A stretch of 64,000 nucleotides of DNA, from contig NZ_JAQTZS010000010.1 in assembly GCF_028687635.1 (NCBI RefSeq), forward strand, positions 32,830 through 96,829. The letters run 5' to 3'. How positions within the stretch are numbered: position 1 is the stretch's first letter; the number at the start of each line of letters is the position of its first letter. The translations under genes were made by a program, and so were the position numbers. This DNA is from Malikia sp. (GTDB lineage Bacteria; Pseudomonadota; Gammaproteobacteria; Burkholderiales; Burkholderiaceae_C). Of this stretch, positions 9,018 to 18,387 are shown piece by piece. A model generated the notes under the pieces. It saw nothing but the letters and a program-made list of their open reading frames with translations. It did no database searches and was not told the origin of the DNA.

Positions 9018-9632
9018 TCAGTCGAGCAGGTCGAAGCCCTGCGCCTCGACGGCCATGAAGGCGCGCGTGAAGCCCGCCAGCGCCGAGTAGAAACGTGCCC
9101 GAGGCTGGGCCGCGACCGCATCGCACAAGCGCTCGACCCAGGGCTGCAGGTGGCGCGCGAAGAAGGCCTGCTGCCGCGCCAGGTTGGCGACCTCGACATC
9201 GTCGCCCGCGATCAGGTAGCGCATCACCTCGCACAGGCAGGCGAGATGGTCCTCGGTCTCGGGCATGCCGGGGTCGCGTGCCAGGCCAAGCCGATCGAGG
9301 TCGGCGCGCAGCGCGGCGAGTGGTTTCTCGTTCAGGAAGCCGCTCAGGTACTCGGAACCGTAGACACTGACCGCCGGCTTGCCGACACCGCCGAACAGCT
9401 GATCGAACTCGTCATGAATCGCGGCATCGTCCGTGGCACGGGCGGCGGCAACCAGCGCTTGCCAGGGCTGCTCCAGGTAGGCACCGGCGCTGGGCGCATC
9501 GGTCGGGGCGACGCGCAGTTGCGCCAGCAGCGCGGGAGTGGGCGGTGCGTAGAACAGCGCCGCCAGCAGACCGTAGAGCTCGGCGCGGGCGGTTTCCTCG
9601 TCGAGCGCGGAGGAGAGGGGCAGATCGTTCAT
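9018..9632 (-). CDS. TorD/DmsD-family molecular chaperone
   Basis: The 204-residue, mostly helical protein matches the TorD-like chaperones that bind the Tat signal of molybdoenzymes and hold them for cofactor insertion. Typical features are the early ELYGLLAALFYAPP segment, the DEFDQLFGGVGKPAVSVYGSEYLSG block and the acidic EDHLACLCEVMRYL segment. The position just upstream of the Tat-exported alpha subunit makes that protein its likely client. The start at 9630-9632 was chosen because it begins the conserved part and follows the polyferredoxin stop by eight bases. Confidence 0.87.
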   Translation of the reverse strand: MNDLPLSSALDEETARAELYGLLAALFYAPPTPALLAQLRVAPTDAPSAGAYLEQPWQALVAAARATDDAAIHDEFDQLFGGVGKPAVSVYGSEYLSGFLNEKPLAALRADLDRLGLARDPGMPETEDHLACLCEVMRYLIAGDDVEVANLARQQAFFARHLQPWVERLCDAVAAQPRARFYSALAGFTRAFMAVEAQGFDLLD

Positions 9633-9640
9633 CGCAGGAG

Positions 9641-11758
9641 TCACAGGTCGGTGATGCGGGTTTCGGCGCTGGTGTGCAGGTCGATGACGCGGCAGTCGCC
9701 GCACATCTTGAGCCGCTCGGCTGCGCCGCCCTGGAACATCGGGTGCGCGCCGAGCCGCGCGATCATGGCCGCGATGCCGCGCTCGGTGCCAAAGGGCATG
9801 CCGCAGCGGATGCAGTGGAAGGCCGCCTGCTCGGCGACCACGCGCGGCTCGCGCCGGCTGGCATCGAGCAGCAGGCGCGGCTCCAGCGTGATCGCCTGCT
9901 CGGGGCAGGTGCGCGCGCACAGGCCGCATTGCAGGCAGTTCTTCTCGATCAAGCGCAGCTGCGGCTGGCCGGGGTTGTCCTGCAGCGCGCCGGCCGGGCA
10001 GGCGCCAACGCAGCTCAGGCACAGCGTGCAGGCGTCGGCATCGACACGCACCGAGCCCAGCGGAGCCGCCGCCGGCAGCGCGATCGCGGTTGGCAGCGAT
10101 GGCAGCGGCGCCTGCTGCCGCAGGTGTTCCAGCGCCAGTTCGAGCGTGGCGCGCTTGTCGGCCTGCAGCGCGAAGCGGGCTGGCTCGCGCACGCCCTGCG
10201 CTGGCGCGATTCGGGCCTCGGCGTCGAGCGCGGCGATATCGCGCGCGTCGCGCGCCTGCAGCAGGCGGAAATGCTCGCCAGCGTAGCCCAGGCCGGACAG
10301 CAGCGACTGAGCGACTTCGATCTGTTCGCGCAGCGCGCGCCGGTAGTCCGGTGCCTCGGCATCAGTGGTCAGCAACCAGACCTGGCTGGCGCCCTGCGCG
10401 ATGGTGGCCAGCCAGAACTCGATCCCGAGGCTGGCGACATGGCGCAACGGCCAGGGCAGCACGCGCGCCGGCACGCCGTTCAGGCTGCGGTCGAGCCGGG
10501 CGGCACGGCCCCAGTCGTCGATCAGCTGGCTGCCGACCTCGTCGCTGTGCAGCAGCAGGACGGCGTCGCGACCGCCGGCCCGGGCATGGGTGGACAGCAG
10601 GCGGCGCAGCTTGTCGCCCTGATGCGCCAGGCTGGGGTAGGCATAGGACAGCGCGCCGCTCGGGCAGACCGTGCTGCAAGCGCCACAGCCGGCGCACAAA
10701 TGCGGGTCGACATGGATCTGGGCCCGCGCCTTGTCGGCGCCGCCGCTGCGGCTGGAGACCGCCGAGGCCGAACAGATGTCGATGCAGGCGCTGCAGCCGG
10801 TCTTGCCGTTGCGGCCATGCGCGCACAGGCGCGACTGGTACTGGACGAAGCGCGGCTGCTCGAACTCGCCGACCTGATCGCGCAGGGTCAGCAGTGCGGT
10901 CAGCTGCGTTTGCGCGTCGGCCTTGGGCGGCAGGTGAAAATAGCCCTGCGGCTTCTGGTGCTGGCTGAAGGCCGGGGTCTCGCGCAGGTCCAGCACTAGG
11001 TCGAAGCGCTCGCCCTGAAGCTGCGGCGCGCGCTGGAAGTCGATCGCGCCGGCCGCCTCGCAAACGCGCACGCAGTCGCGGTGGCCTTTGCAGGCCTGCA
11101 GGTCGATCTGGTAGTCGAGGCCGATCGCGCCCTCGGGGCAGGCCTCGACGCAGGCGTTGCAGCGGGTGCAGAGGTCTAGGTCGATGGGATTGTCGGCGCT
11201 CCACTTGAGCTCGAAGGCGCCGAGCCGCCCGCTCAAACGCCGCAGCTGGCCAGCCAGCACCGGGTGGCGCCGCTGCTGGCGGCCAGCGCCACCAGTGGCG
11301 AACAGGGTGATGTCGAGTGCATCGTCGAGCCGTTGCGCCAGCGCCTCGGCGTGTTCGAGCGGGCCGATGACGAGCAGCCGCCCCTCGCTGCGAAAGCTCA
11401 CGGTCGGCACCGGGTCGGGGTCGGGCAATTGCGCGAGCGCGAGCAGCGCCGCCATCTTGGGGGTGGCCTGCCTGCCCTCGCGACCCCAGCCGCCGGTCTC
11501 GCGCAGATTCACGAAGCGGATCGGCCGCGCTTCGGGCGATGGCGCGCCCTCGGTCTGCGCCGCCAACTCGGCGAACAGGCGGCGCTCCTGGGTGCAGGCG
11601 ACCACCAGCGGGCCGCCGTGCTTGGCCACGCGCTGGAAGGCCGGCGCCTCCCGGCGGCACAGGGTGCTGTGCTCGACCAGGGTTTCGCCCAGGGCGCGAC
11701 CCAGTGCCGGTACGTCGAGCGGGAGGGTGCGGTTGCAGTTGCAGATCAGGGTGGTCAT
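9641..11758 (-). CDS. Large polyferredoxin of the formate dehydrogenase locus
   Basis: The 705-residue cytoplasmic protein has several ferredoxin-type cysteine groups: CTRCNACVEACP (197-208), CKGHRDCVRVC (from 223), CSACIDIC (from 322), CAGCGACSTVCP (355-366), CTLCLSCVGACP and CLQCGLCARTCP in the last third, and a final CIRC...CGDC pair. N-terminal CNC and CRR motifs add more. There is no signal peptide or membrane helix. It is commonly annotated as a 4Fe-4S ferredoxin beside formate dehydrogenase genes in Burkholderiales. Likely roles are electron transfer or iron-sulfur cluster supply during assembly, but this is not shown. Its start overlaps the stop of the DUF3306 gene by four bases. Confidence 0.85.
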   Translation of the reverse strand: MTTLICNCNRTLPLDVPALGRALGETLVEHSTLCRREAPAFQRVAKHGGPLVVACTQERRLFAELAAQTEGAPSPEARPIRFVNLRETGGWGREGRQATPKMAALLALAQLPDPDPVPTVSFRSEGRLLVIGPLEHAEALAQRLDDALDITLFATGGAGRQQRRHPVLAGQLRRLSGRLGAFELKWSADNPIDLDLCTRCNACVEACPEGAIGLDYQIDLQACKGHRDCVRVCEAAGAIDFQRAPQLQGERFDLVLDLRETPAFSQHQKPQGYFHLPPKADAQTQLTALLTLRDQVGEFEQPRFVQYQSRLCAHGRNGKTGCSACIDICSASAVSSRSGGADKARAQIHVDPHLCAGCGACSTVCPSGALSYAYPSLAHQGDKLRRLLSTHARAGGRDAVLLLHSDEVGSQLIDDWGRAARLDRSLNGVPARVLPWPLRHVASLGIEFWLATIAQGASQVWLLTTDAEAPDYRRALREQIEVAQSLLSGLGYAGEHFRLLQARDARDIAALDAEARIAPAQGVREPARFALQADKRATLELALEHLRQQAPLPSLPTAIALPAAAPLGSVRVDADACTLCLSCVGACPAGALQDNPGQPQLRLIEKNCLQCGLCARTCPEQAITLEPRLLLDASRREPRVVAEQAAFHCIRCGMPFGTERGIAAMIARLGAHPMFQGGAAERLKMCGDCRVIDLHTSAETRITDL

Positions 11759-12447
11759 GGTGCGGGATCGGAAGGCGGAAGATCGCGCCGTGCGTCGGCG
11801 ACCAGCTCAGGCCTGGGGCGACCGGGTAGGCCTGGGCCGTTCTGTACTGCATCGGCACACGGCAGGGCAGCGGACGAATCAGGCGACGCTGTGTCGGCAA
11901 CATGGGCCGCAGGGGCTTGAGCCTCGCTGCTGGGTGTCGTTGCGGCCTGCTGCGTCTCGCACGCTCGCGCCATTGGGAAATGCGCCGCGAGCAGCTCGCG
12001 CGCTACCGCCAGCGGCAGCGGGTCGGGCTTGGAGTAGTCGTCGATATAGATGTCGAGCCCGTCCATCACATTGAAGTGCGGATCGGTGAACAGCTGCTTG
12101 AAGGCGACGTTGCGCACCTCGGGCGCGACCGCGCGCGCAACGAAGGGCCGGAAGTCGGAGGCTGGCGTGAGCCGCTGCGCGTCCTGCAGCGTGGGCGGAG
12201 GCGAAGCTGGCGGGGCCGGTTCGACCTGCCCGACCGGTCCGGGCGGCGCTGCAGGGTCCACGGCAGCGCCGGTTGGGGCCGAGGACGCAAGGCCCTGCAC
12301 CGAGTGCTGGCTGGGTGGGGGCCGGACAGCAGGCGCAGGCGAAGTGTGAGGCGCGGACTCCGGCTCGGGCGGCAGGGTCGCGCCGGAGCGTGCTTGTGCC
12401 TTGCGCCTGGCCCAGCGGCCCAGGAAACCGTCGGAATCGGCCGTCAT
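11755..12447 (-). CDS. DUF3306 protein
   Basis: This 230-residue protein matches the DUF3306 pattern. An N-terminal GFLGRWARRKAQ motif is followed by a long Pro/Ala/Ser-rich linker (about 20-95), then a conserved core with SDFRPFVARAVAPEVRN and KLF-like LFTDPHFNVMDGLDIYIDDY, then a disordered tail. It is confined to formate dehydrogenase loci as far as known; its function is undefined. It overlaps the DUF3305 gene by four bases (ATGA) and the polyferredoxin by four, so the three are translationally coupled. Confidence 0.85.
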   Translation of the reverse strand: MTADSDGFLGRWARRKAQARSGATLPPEPESAPHTSPAPAVRPPPSQHSVQGLASSAPTGAAVDPAAPPGPVGQVEPAPPASPPPTLQDAQRLTPASDFRPFVARAVAPEVRNVAFKQLFTDPHFNVMDGLDIYIDDYSKPDPLPLAVARELLAAHFPMARACETQQAATTPSSEAQAPAAHVADTASPDSSAALPCADAVQNGPGLPGRPRPELVADARRDLPPSDPAP

Positions 12448-13070
12448 GACGCCTCGCCGCCGCCACGGCCACCACGGCCTCGGCGCTCCCCGGTGCTGAT
12501 GCTGACCGGATTGCCGAAGCGGTCGGCCAGCGACTGGAAGCTGGCGGGCCGCTGACGGCGCTTGGGCTCGGGCCGGTAGCGGGACTCGACATAGGCCGCC
12601 AGCCAGGCGATGACCGCCGCCGACGCTGGCACCTGATCGACCCGCTCCTGCGCGTCGAGCCAGCGGCCAGCGTCGTGGTAGCTCAGGGTCGCGATCTGCG
12701 GCAGCGGCGCGGGCGAGCCGTCGGGCAGGACGGCCTCGTCGGGGCGCCACATGACCCAGCAGCAGGGCTGGGGCGAGCTCAGGTTGAGGTAGTAGCCTTC
12801 GAGATCGTCGGGATGAAGCTCCAGTGCCAGGCCAGGGTAGAGCCAGTGGCTGGCCTGATCCGGTCCATCCGCTTCGTCCGGCTCGCCCGCAGCGGGTTCG
12901 AGCGGCAGCGGTCCGACCGGCGCGGGCAGGTCCAGCTGCTCAAGCGCCTCGCCCGTCAGCACATCGGCCAGCACCCAGCGCCAGCGCTGCCAACGGCTCA
13001 TCGGGCCGCTGACGGGCTCGCGCCGCATCACCACGGCCAGCTCGACCCGGTTCGGCGCGTCAGCCTGCAT
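12444..13070 (-). CDS. DUF3305 protein
   Basis: The 208 residues carry the DUF3305 pattern: VVMRREPVSGPMSRWQRWRW near the start, GYYLNLSSPQPCCWVMWR in the middle and the VIAWLAAYVESRYRPEPKRR segment, followed by a Gly/Arg-rich tail. It is the usual partner of DUF3306 beside formate dehydrogenase. It probably has a soluble cytoplasmic assembly or regulatory role, but no mechanism is known. It starts three bases after the apbC stop codon, tying the iron-sulfur carrier gene to this operon. Confidence 0.85.
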   Translation of the reverse strand: MQADAPNRVELAVVMRREPVSGPMSRWQRWRWVLADVLTGEALEQLDLPAPVGPLPLEPAAGEPDEADGPDQASHWLYPGLALELHPDDLEGYYLNLSSPQPCCWVMWRPDEAVLPDGSPAPLPQIATLSYHDAGRWLDAQERVDQVPASAAVIAWLAAYVESRYRPEPKRRQRPASFQSLADRFGNPVSISTGERRGRGGRGGGEAS

Positions 13071-13073
13071 GGT

Positions 13074-14165
13074 TCAGCTGTCCTTGGAGATGGTGATGGT
13101 CGGGAACTTGGACGAGAAGTCCTTGGCCCGCTGTGCGACCTTGATCGCCACCTGGCGCGCGACCGACTTGTAGAGGCCGGCGACCTCGCCGTCCGGGTCG
13201 GCGACCACGGTCGGACGGCCGCTGTCGGCCTGCTCGCGGATCTGCAGCTTGAGCGGCAGCGCGCCCAGGTAGTCGAGGCCGAACTCGGCCGCCATGCGCT
13301 GGCCGCCGTCGGCACCGAACAGATGCTCGACATGGCCGCAGTGGGAACAGACATGGACCGCCATGTTCTCGACCACGCCCAGGATCGGCACGCCGACCTT
13401 CTCGAACATCCTGACGCCCTTGCGCGCGTCGAGCAGCGCGATGTCCTGCGGCGTGGTGACGATCACGGCGCCGGTGATCGGCACCCGCTGGCTCAGGGAC
13501 AGCTGGATGTCGCCGGTGCCGGGCGGCATGTCGACGATCAGATAGTCGAGGTCGTTCCAATTCGTCTGGCGCAGCAGCTGATCCAGTGCCTGGGTCGCCA
13601 TCGGACCACGCCAGATCATGGCCTCGTCCTTGTCGACCAGGAAGCCGATCGAGTTGACCTGCACGCCGTAGTTCTGCAGCGGCTCCATCAGCTTGCCGTC
13701 CAGGCTCTCGGGGCGACCTTCGATGCCCATCATGGTGGGCTGGCTCGGGCCGTAGATGTCGGCGTCGAGGATGCCGACGCGCGCGCCCTCGGCGGCCAGC
13801 GCCAGCGCCAGGTTGACGGTGGTGGTGCTCTTGCCCACGCCGCCCTTGCCGGAAGCCACCACGATGATGTTCTTGACGCCCGGCAGCAGCGCCACGCCGC
13901 GCTGGACCTGGTGCGCGGTGACCAAGGTACGGATCGCGACCGAGACATTGCCGACGCCGGCGACGCCGCGCGCGGCCTGGATCAGCGCCTCGCGCAGGGC
14001 CGGGATCTGGCTCTGGGCCGGATAGCCGAGCTCGACCTCGAAGGAGACGCTGTCGCCCTGGATCTTCAGGTGCTTGAGCGCCTTGGTGGACACGAAGTCC
14101 AGGCCGGTGTTGGGGTCGATGACGGTTTGCAGCGCCTGCAGCAGCGCCTGTTGGTCGATGGCCAA
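13074..14165 (-). CDS. apbC: Iron-sulfur cluster carrier protein ApbC (Mrp/NBP35 family)
   Basis: This P-loop ATPase transfers 4Fe-4S clusters to target enzymes. Translation from a TTG at 14163-14165 gives 363 residues. It shows an N-terminal MIP18-like domain, the deviant Walker A SGKGGVGKS (105-113), VDMPPGTGD and the Cys-x-x-Cys pair VCSHC (273, 276) that binds the bridging cluster. TTG was chosen because GGAG lies at 14173-14176, seven bases upstream, and homologues begin there. An ATG seven codons upstream (14184-14186) has no Shine-Dalgarno. It is the first gene of the formate dehydrogenase run, although the gene is usually a stand-alone neighbour of metG. Confidence 0.92.
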   Translation of the reverse strand: MAIDQQALLQALQTVIDPNTGLDFVSTKALKHLKIQGDSVSFEVELGYPAQSQIPALREALIQAARGVAGVGNVSVAIRTLVTAHQVQRGVALLPGVKNIIVVASGKGGVGKSTTTVNLALALAAEGARVGILDADIYGPSQPTMMGIEGRPESLDGKLMEPLQNYGVQVNSIGFLVDKDEAMIWRGPMATQALDQLLRQTNWNDLDYLIVDMPPGTGDIQLSLSQRVPITGAVIVTTPQDIALLDARKGVRMFEKVGVPILGVVENMAVHVCSHCGHVEHLFGADGGQRMAAEFGLDYLGALPLKLQIREQADSGRPTVVADPDGEVAGLYKSVARQVAIKVAQRAKDFSSKFPTITISKDS

Positions 14166-14311
14166 GTTTTTTCTCCAGCTGAACATGGAGCTGATTGTGC
14201 CCGCATCCTGGATACGGCCCGATACCCATGCCCCCAGCGGGGGCCAGGGCAATGGCAATGCGCGCACCGATAAAATCATCGGATTAGTCAACGCCGCCAG
14301 GTCCAAACCGC

Positions 14312-16399
14312 ATGCCCAGTCCGAACCGCCGCTTCTTCGTCACCACCGCCCTGCCCTACGCCAACGGCAACTTCCACATCGGCCACATCATGGAATACAT
14401 CCAGGCCGATATCTGGGTCCGCCTGCGCCGCCTGCAGGGCCACGAGGTGCATTTCGTCGGCGCCGACGACGCGCATGGCGCGCCGATCATGATCGCGGCC
14501 GAGAAGGCCGGCATCACGCCGCAAGCTTTCGTCGCCAACATCGCGGCCGGCCGCGCCCAGTACCTCGACGGCTTCAACGTCAGGTTCGACCACTGGAGCT
14601 CGACCGACAGCCCCGAGAACCACGAACTGGCGCAGCAGATCTACCGCGACCTGAAGGCCAATGGCCTGATCTCGACCAAGACCATCGAGCAGTTCTTCGA
14701 CCCCGAGAAGGGCATGTTCCTGCCGGATCGCTTCATCAAGGGCGAATGCCCCAAGTGCGGCGCCAAGGACCAGTACGGCGACAGCTGCGAGAGCTGCGGC
14801 GCCGTCTACGCGCCGACCGAGCTCAAGAGCCCCTACTCGGCGCTGTCGGGCGCCACGCCGGTGCTGCGCAGCTCGGAGCATTACTTCTTCAAGCTGAGCG
14901 ACCCGCGCTGCATCGATTTCCTGGAGAACTGGACCGCCGAGGCCGGCCACCTGCAGCCCGAGGTGCTCAACAAGATCAAGGAATGGTTCCGCAAGGAAGA
15001 GGACGAGCACGGCAACCTGGTCGGCGGCCTGGGTGACTGGGACATCAGCCGCGACGCGCCCTACTTCGGCATCGAGATTCCCGACCTGCCCGAGGGTTCG
15101 CCGCGCAAGTATTTCTACGTCTGGCTCGACGCGCCAATCGGCTACCTGGCCTCGCTCAAGAACTATCTGGGCCGGATCGGCGTCGATTACGACCGCTACA
15201 TCGCCGACCCGGCGGTCGAACAGGTGCACTTCATCGGCAAGGACATCACCTACTTCCACACCCTGTTCTGGCCCGCGATGCTGCATTTCAGCGGCCGCAA
15301 GACGCCGAGCCAGATCAACGTGCACGGCTTCATCACCGTCAACGGCGGCGAGAAGATGAGCAAGAGCCGTGGCACCGGCATCGACCCGCTCAAATACCTC
15401 AAGCTGGGCATGAACCCCGAGTGGCTGCGCTACTACCTGGCCGCCAAGCTCAACAGCCGCAACGAGGACGTCGACTTCAACCCGGACGACTTCGCGGCCC
15501 GCGTCAACTCGGACCTGGTCGGCAAGTACATCAACATCGCCAGTCGCGCGGCCGGCTTCCTGTCCAAGCGCTTCGGCGGCCAGCTGGCTGCCGTCTCGCC
15601 CGATGGCGAGGCGCTGCTGGACCACCTGCAGACCGCCATTCCCGGCATCGTCGAGCTCTACGCCGAGCGCGAATACGGCAAGGCGATCCGCGAAGTGATG
15701 GCGCTGGCCGACCGCGTCAACGAGTTCGTCGACGCCAACAAGCCCTGGGAGCTCGCCAAGCAGCCAGGCATGGAAGCCCGCCTGCAGGATGTCTGCACCA
15801 CCTGCGTCGAGGCCTTCCGCGTGCTGACCGCGCTGCTGAAACCAGTGCTGCCGGCGCTGGCCGCCAACGTCGAGGCCTTCCTGCAATGCGCGCCGCTGGA
15901 CTTCGACAACGCCGCGAGCCCGCTGGGCGCCGGCCATGTGATCGGCGTCTACCAGCACCTGATGCAGCGCGTCGACGTCAAGCTGCTCGAAGCGCTGTTC
16001 GAGCCGCCGGCCGCCCCCGAACCGGAACAGGTCATCCCCGGTGGCGAGGAGATCGCGCCGACCATCGGCATCGACGACTTCGCCAAGGTCGACCTGCGCA
16101 TCGCGCGGATCGAGAACTGCGAGCCGGTCGAGGGCTCGACCAAGCTGCTGCGCCTGACGCTCGACGTCGGCGAGGGCCGGATGCGTAACGTCTTCTCCGG
16201 CATTGCGAGCATGTACAGGCCCGAGGACCTGATCGGCAAGCTGACCGTGATGGTCGCCAACCTGGCGCCGCGCAAGATGAAGTTCGGCATCAGCGAGGGC
16301 ATGGTGCTGGCCGCCAGCCACGCCGACGAGAAGGCGCAGCCCGGCATCCATGTGCTGCACCCCTGGCCGGGCGCGCAGCCGGGCATGCGGATACACTGA
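14312..16399 (+). CDS. metG: Methionine--tRNA ligase
   Basis: This class I aminoacyl-tRNA synthetase charges tRNA-Met. The 695 residues contain HIGH (22-25), a knuckle with Cys146, Cys149, Cys159 and Cys162 for zinc, KMSKS (348-352), and the C-terminal tRNA-binding OB-fold domain (about 590-695, [22 protein letters not shown]). The length fits the dimeric bacterial form with the C-terminal domain. It is divergent from apbC across 146 bases, which must hold promoters for both. Confidence 0.98.
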   Translation: MPSPNRRFFVTTALPYANGNFHIGHIMEYIQADIWVRLRRLQGHEVHFVGADDAHGAPIMIAAEKAGITPQAFVANIAAGRAQYLDGFNVRFDHWSSTDSPENHELAQQIYRDLKANGLISTKTIEQFFDPEKGMFLPDRFIKGECPKCGAKDQYGDSCESCGAVYAPTELKSPYSALSGATPVLRSSEHYFFKLSDPRCIDFLENWTAEAGHLQPEVLNKIKEWFRKEEDEHGNLVGGLGDWDISRDAPYFGIEIPDLPEGSPRKYFYVWLDAPIGYLASLKNYLGRIGVDYDRYIADPAVEQVHFIGKDITYFHTLFWPAMLHFSGRKTPSQINVHGFITVNGGEKMSKSRGTGIDPLKYLKLGMNPEWLRYYLAAKLNSRNEDVDFNPDDFAARVNSDLVGKYINIASRAAGFLSKRFGGQLAAVSPDGEALLDHLQTAIPGIVELYAEREYGKAIREVMALADRVNEFVDANKPWELAKQPGMEARLQDVCTTCVEAFRVLTALLKPVLPALAANVEAFLQCAPLDFDNAASPLGAGHVIGVYQHLMQRVDVKLLEALFEPPAAPEPEQVIPGGEEIAPTIGIDDFAKVDLRIARIENCEPVEGSTKLLRLTLDVGEGRMRNVFSGIASMYRPEDLIGKLTVMVANLAPRKMKFGISEGMVLAASHADEKAQPGIHVLHPWPGAQPGMRIH

Positions 16400-16449
16400 G
16401 TAAAACCCCCGAGTGACCCCGGAAGCTGCAGGGTTTACAGTAAAGGGGT

Positions 16450-18087
16450 ATGCACCTGCCGCCGCTTGCCCGCTTCCGCCCCCGACTGCTCGCTGACCTG
16501 CGCGGCTATGACCGCGCCCGACTGGCGCAAGACGCTGGCGCCGGCCTGACGGTCGCCATAGTCGCCTTGCCGCTGGCGATGGCGTTCGCGATTGCCTCCG
16601 GCCTCAAGCCCGAGGCCGGGCTCTGGACCGCGATCATCGGCGGCCTGCTGGTGTCGCTGCTGGGCGGCAGCTCGGTGCAGATCGGCGGCCCGGCCGGCGC
16701 CTTCATCGTCATCGTCTACGGCATCGTCGAGCGCCATGGCCTGGGCAGCCTGCTGATCTCCACCGCGGCCGCCGGAGTGCTGCTGTTCCTGATGGGCCTG
16801 CTCAAGCTGGGCAATCTGGTGCGCTATGTGCCGGTCAGCCTGGTGATCGGCTTCACCAACGGCATCGCGGTGCTGATCGCGCTGTCGCAGCTGCGCGACC
16901 TGCTCGGCCTCAAGATCGACAAGATGCCAGCCGACTTCTTCAGCCAGATCGGCACCCTCTGGCGCCATCTTGACAGCCTCAACCCCTATGCCTTGGGACT
17001 CGGGGTGCTCTGCGTGCTGGGACTGTTCGTCTGGCCACGGATCTGGGCCGGCGACTCGGCCTTTCGCCAGCAGCTTGACCGGCTGCAGGGCGCCAGCGCG
17101 CTGCGCGCGACCTCGCGCCTGCCGGCCCCGATCGTGGCGCTGGTCACGCTCACGCTGCTGGCCTGGCTGCTCAAGCTGCCGGTCGAGACCATAGGCTCGC
17201 GCTTCGGTGGCATCCCGCAGGGCCTGCCTGCGCTGGCCCTGCCCGACTTCAGCTGGACCAGCGTCAAGCAGCTGGTCACGCCAACGCTGACGATTGCCGC
17301 CCTGGGCGCGATCGAGTCGCTGCTGTGCGCGCGCGTCGCCGACCAGATGCGCCCGGGCGCCAAGCATGACCCGAACCAGGAGCTGATGGCGCAGGGCGTG
17401 GCCAACTTCGCGGTGCCCTTCTTCGGCGGCATGCCGGTGACCGGCACCATCGCGCGCACCGTCACCAACATCCGCGCCGGCGCCGCCTCGCCGGTGGCCG
17501 GCATGGTGCATGCGCTCTCGCTGGCGCTGGTCGTGCTGCTGGCCGCGCCGCTGGCCAGCCATGTGCCGCTGGCGGTGCTGGCCGGCGTGCTGCTGTTCGT
17601 GGCCTGGAACATGGGCGAGTGGCGCGAGTTCGCGCGCCTCAGGCAGTTCAGCCGGCATTACCGGCTGCTGCTGGTCTCGACCTTCCTGGTCACCGTGGTG
17701 TTCGACCTCACGCTGGCGGTCGAGCTCGGCCTGGTGCTGGCCTGCCTGCTGTTCGTGCGGCGCCAGGGCAGCCTGTTCAGCGCCGAGCTGGTCTCGCGCA
17801 CCGAGCGGCTGCTGAGCTACCAGCTCTACGGCTCGCTGTTCTTTGGCGCCGTGACCAAGATCGACCCGATCCTGGCCGCAGTCGAAGCGGGCCCGGACCA
17901 GCTTGATGTGAGCCTGGACGCCACAAGGCTGGTCGCGCTCGACACCACCGGCATCGACGCGCTGGAGCAGCTGGTCGAGGCGCTGGAGCGGCGCGGCGGC
18001 CGGCTCGACATCCGGCACCTCAACGAGCAGCCGCGCGATCTGCTGCTCAGATCCGGCCTGGCGGCCAGGCTGCGCACCTGCAGCTGA
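16450..18087 (+). CDS. SulP-family anion transporter with STAS domain
   Basis: This is a multi-helix inner-membrane permease of the SLC26/SulP family. The 545 residues contain the family blocks ALPLAMAFAIASG, GPAGAFIVIV and PVTGTIARTVTNIRAGA, about a dozen hydrophobic segments, and a C-terminal cytoplasmic STAS domain (about 450-540, SLDATRLVALDTTGIDAL). The substrate could be sulfate, bicarbonate or a dicarboxylate and cannot be told from sequence. The proposed start has AAGGGG immediately upstream with very short spacing, so the true start may lie a few codons later. Confidence 0.88.
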   Translation: MHLPPLARFRPRLLADLRGYDRARLAQDAGAGLTVAIVALPLAMAFAIASGLKPEAGLWTAIIGGLLVSLLGGSSVQIGGPAGAFIVIVYGIVERHGLGSLLISTAAAGVLLFLMGLLKLGNLVRYVPVSLVIGFTNGIAVLIALSQLRDLLGLKIDKMPADFFSQIGTLWRHLDSLNPYALGLGVLCVLGLFVWPRIWAGDSAFRQQLDRLQGASALRATSRLPAPIVALVTLTLLAWLLKLPVETIGSRFGGIPQGLPALALPDFSWTSVKQLVTPTLTIAALGAIESLLCARVADQMRPGAKHDPNQELMAQGVANFAVPFFGGMPVTGTIARTVTNIRAGAASPVAGMVHALSLALVVLLAAPLASHVPLAVLAGVLLFVAWNMGEWREFARLRQFSRHYRLLLVSTFLVTVVFDLTLAVELGLVLACLLFVRRQGSLFSAELVSRTERLLSYQLYGSLFFGAVTKIDPILAAVEAGPDQLDVSLDATRLVALDTTGIDALEQLVEALERRGGRLDIRHLNEQPRDLLLRSGLAARLRTCS

Positions 18088-18156
18088 AATACGGGCTGGC
18101 CTGTTGAGCGGGCTGCTGGGTAAAATCAGCAGCTTTAACCGTGGTGCCATACTGAC

Positions 18157-18369
18157 ATGAGCCTCTTCGCACGCCCCCACTACACTTCCGACGCCACGCA
18201 GTTCATCGAATCGCTCAAGGCCAAGCGGCCCGAGCTCGACGCGCAACAGCGCGAAGGCCGCGCCCTGCTGTGGGAGCAGAGCGTGGACCGCGACTGGAAC
18301 GCCGACGCCAACGAAGGCCGCGTCCAGCAGCAACCCTACGTCTACCAGACCGAACCCACGCTGCGCTGA
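18157..18369 (+). CDS. DUF3460 family protein
   Basis: This 70-residue soluble protein matches DUF3460, a short family found almost only in betaproteobacteria and usually beside scpA or panC. It has the typical PHYTSDATQFIESLKAKRPELDAQQREGR-type start and a conserved LLWEQ and PYVYQ ending. The function is unknown. It sits 18 bases before scpA on the same strand. Confidence 0.88.
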   Translation: MSLFARPHYTSDATQFIESLKAKRPELDAQQREGRALLWEQSVDRDWNADANEGRVQQQPYVYQTEPTLR

Positions 18370-18387
18370 ACTCCGGCGCGGGCCTGA

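Noticed and set aside
14288..16396. 702-codon minus-strand frame opposite metG
   Set aside because: It mirrors metG exactly in extent and has the composition of a shadow frame. metG has all family motifs.
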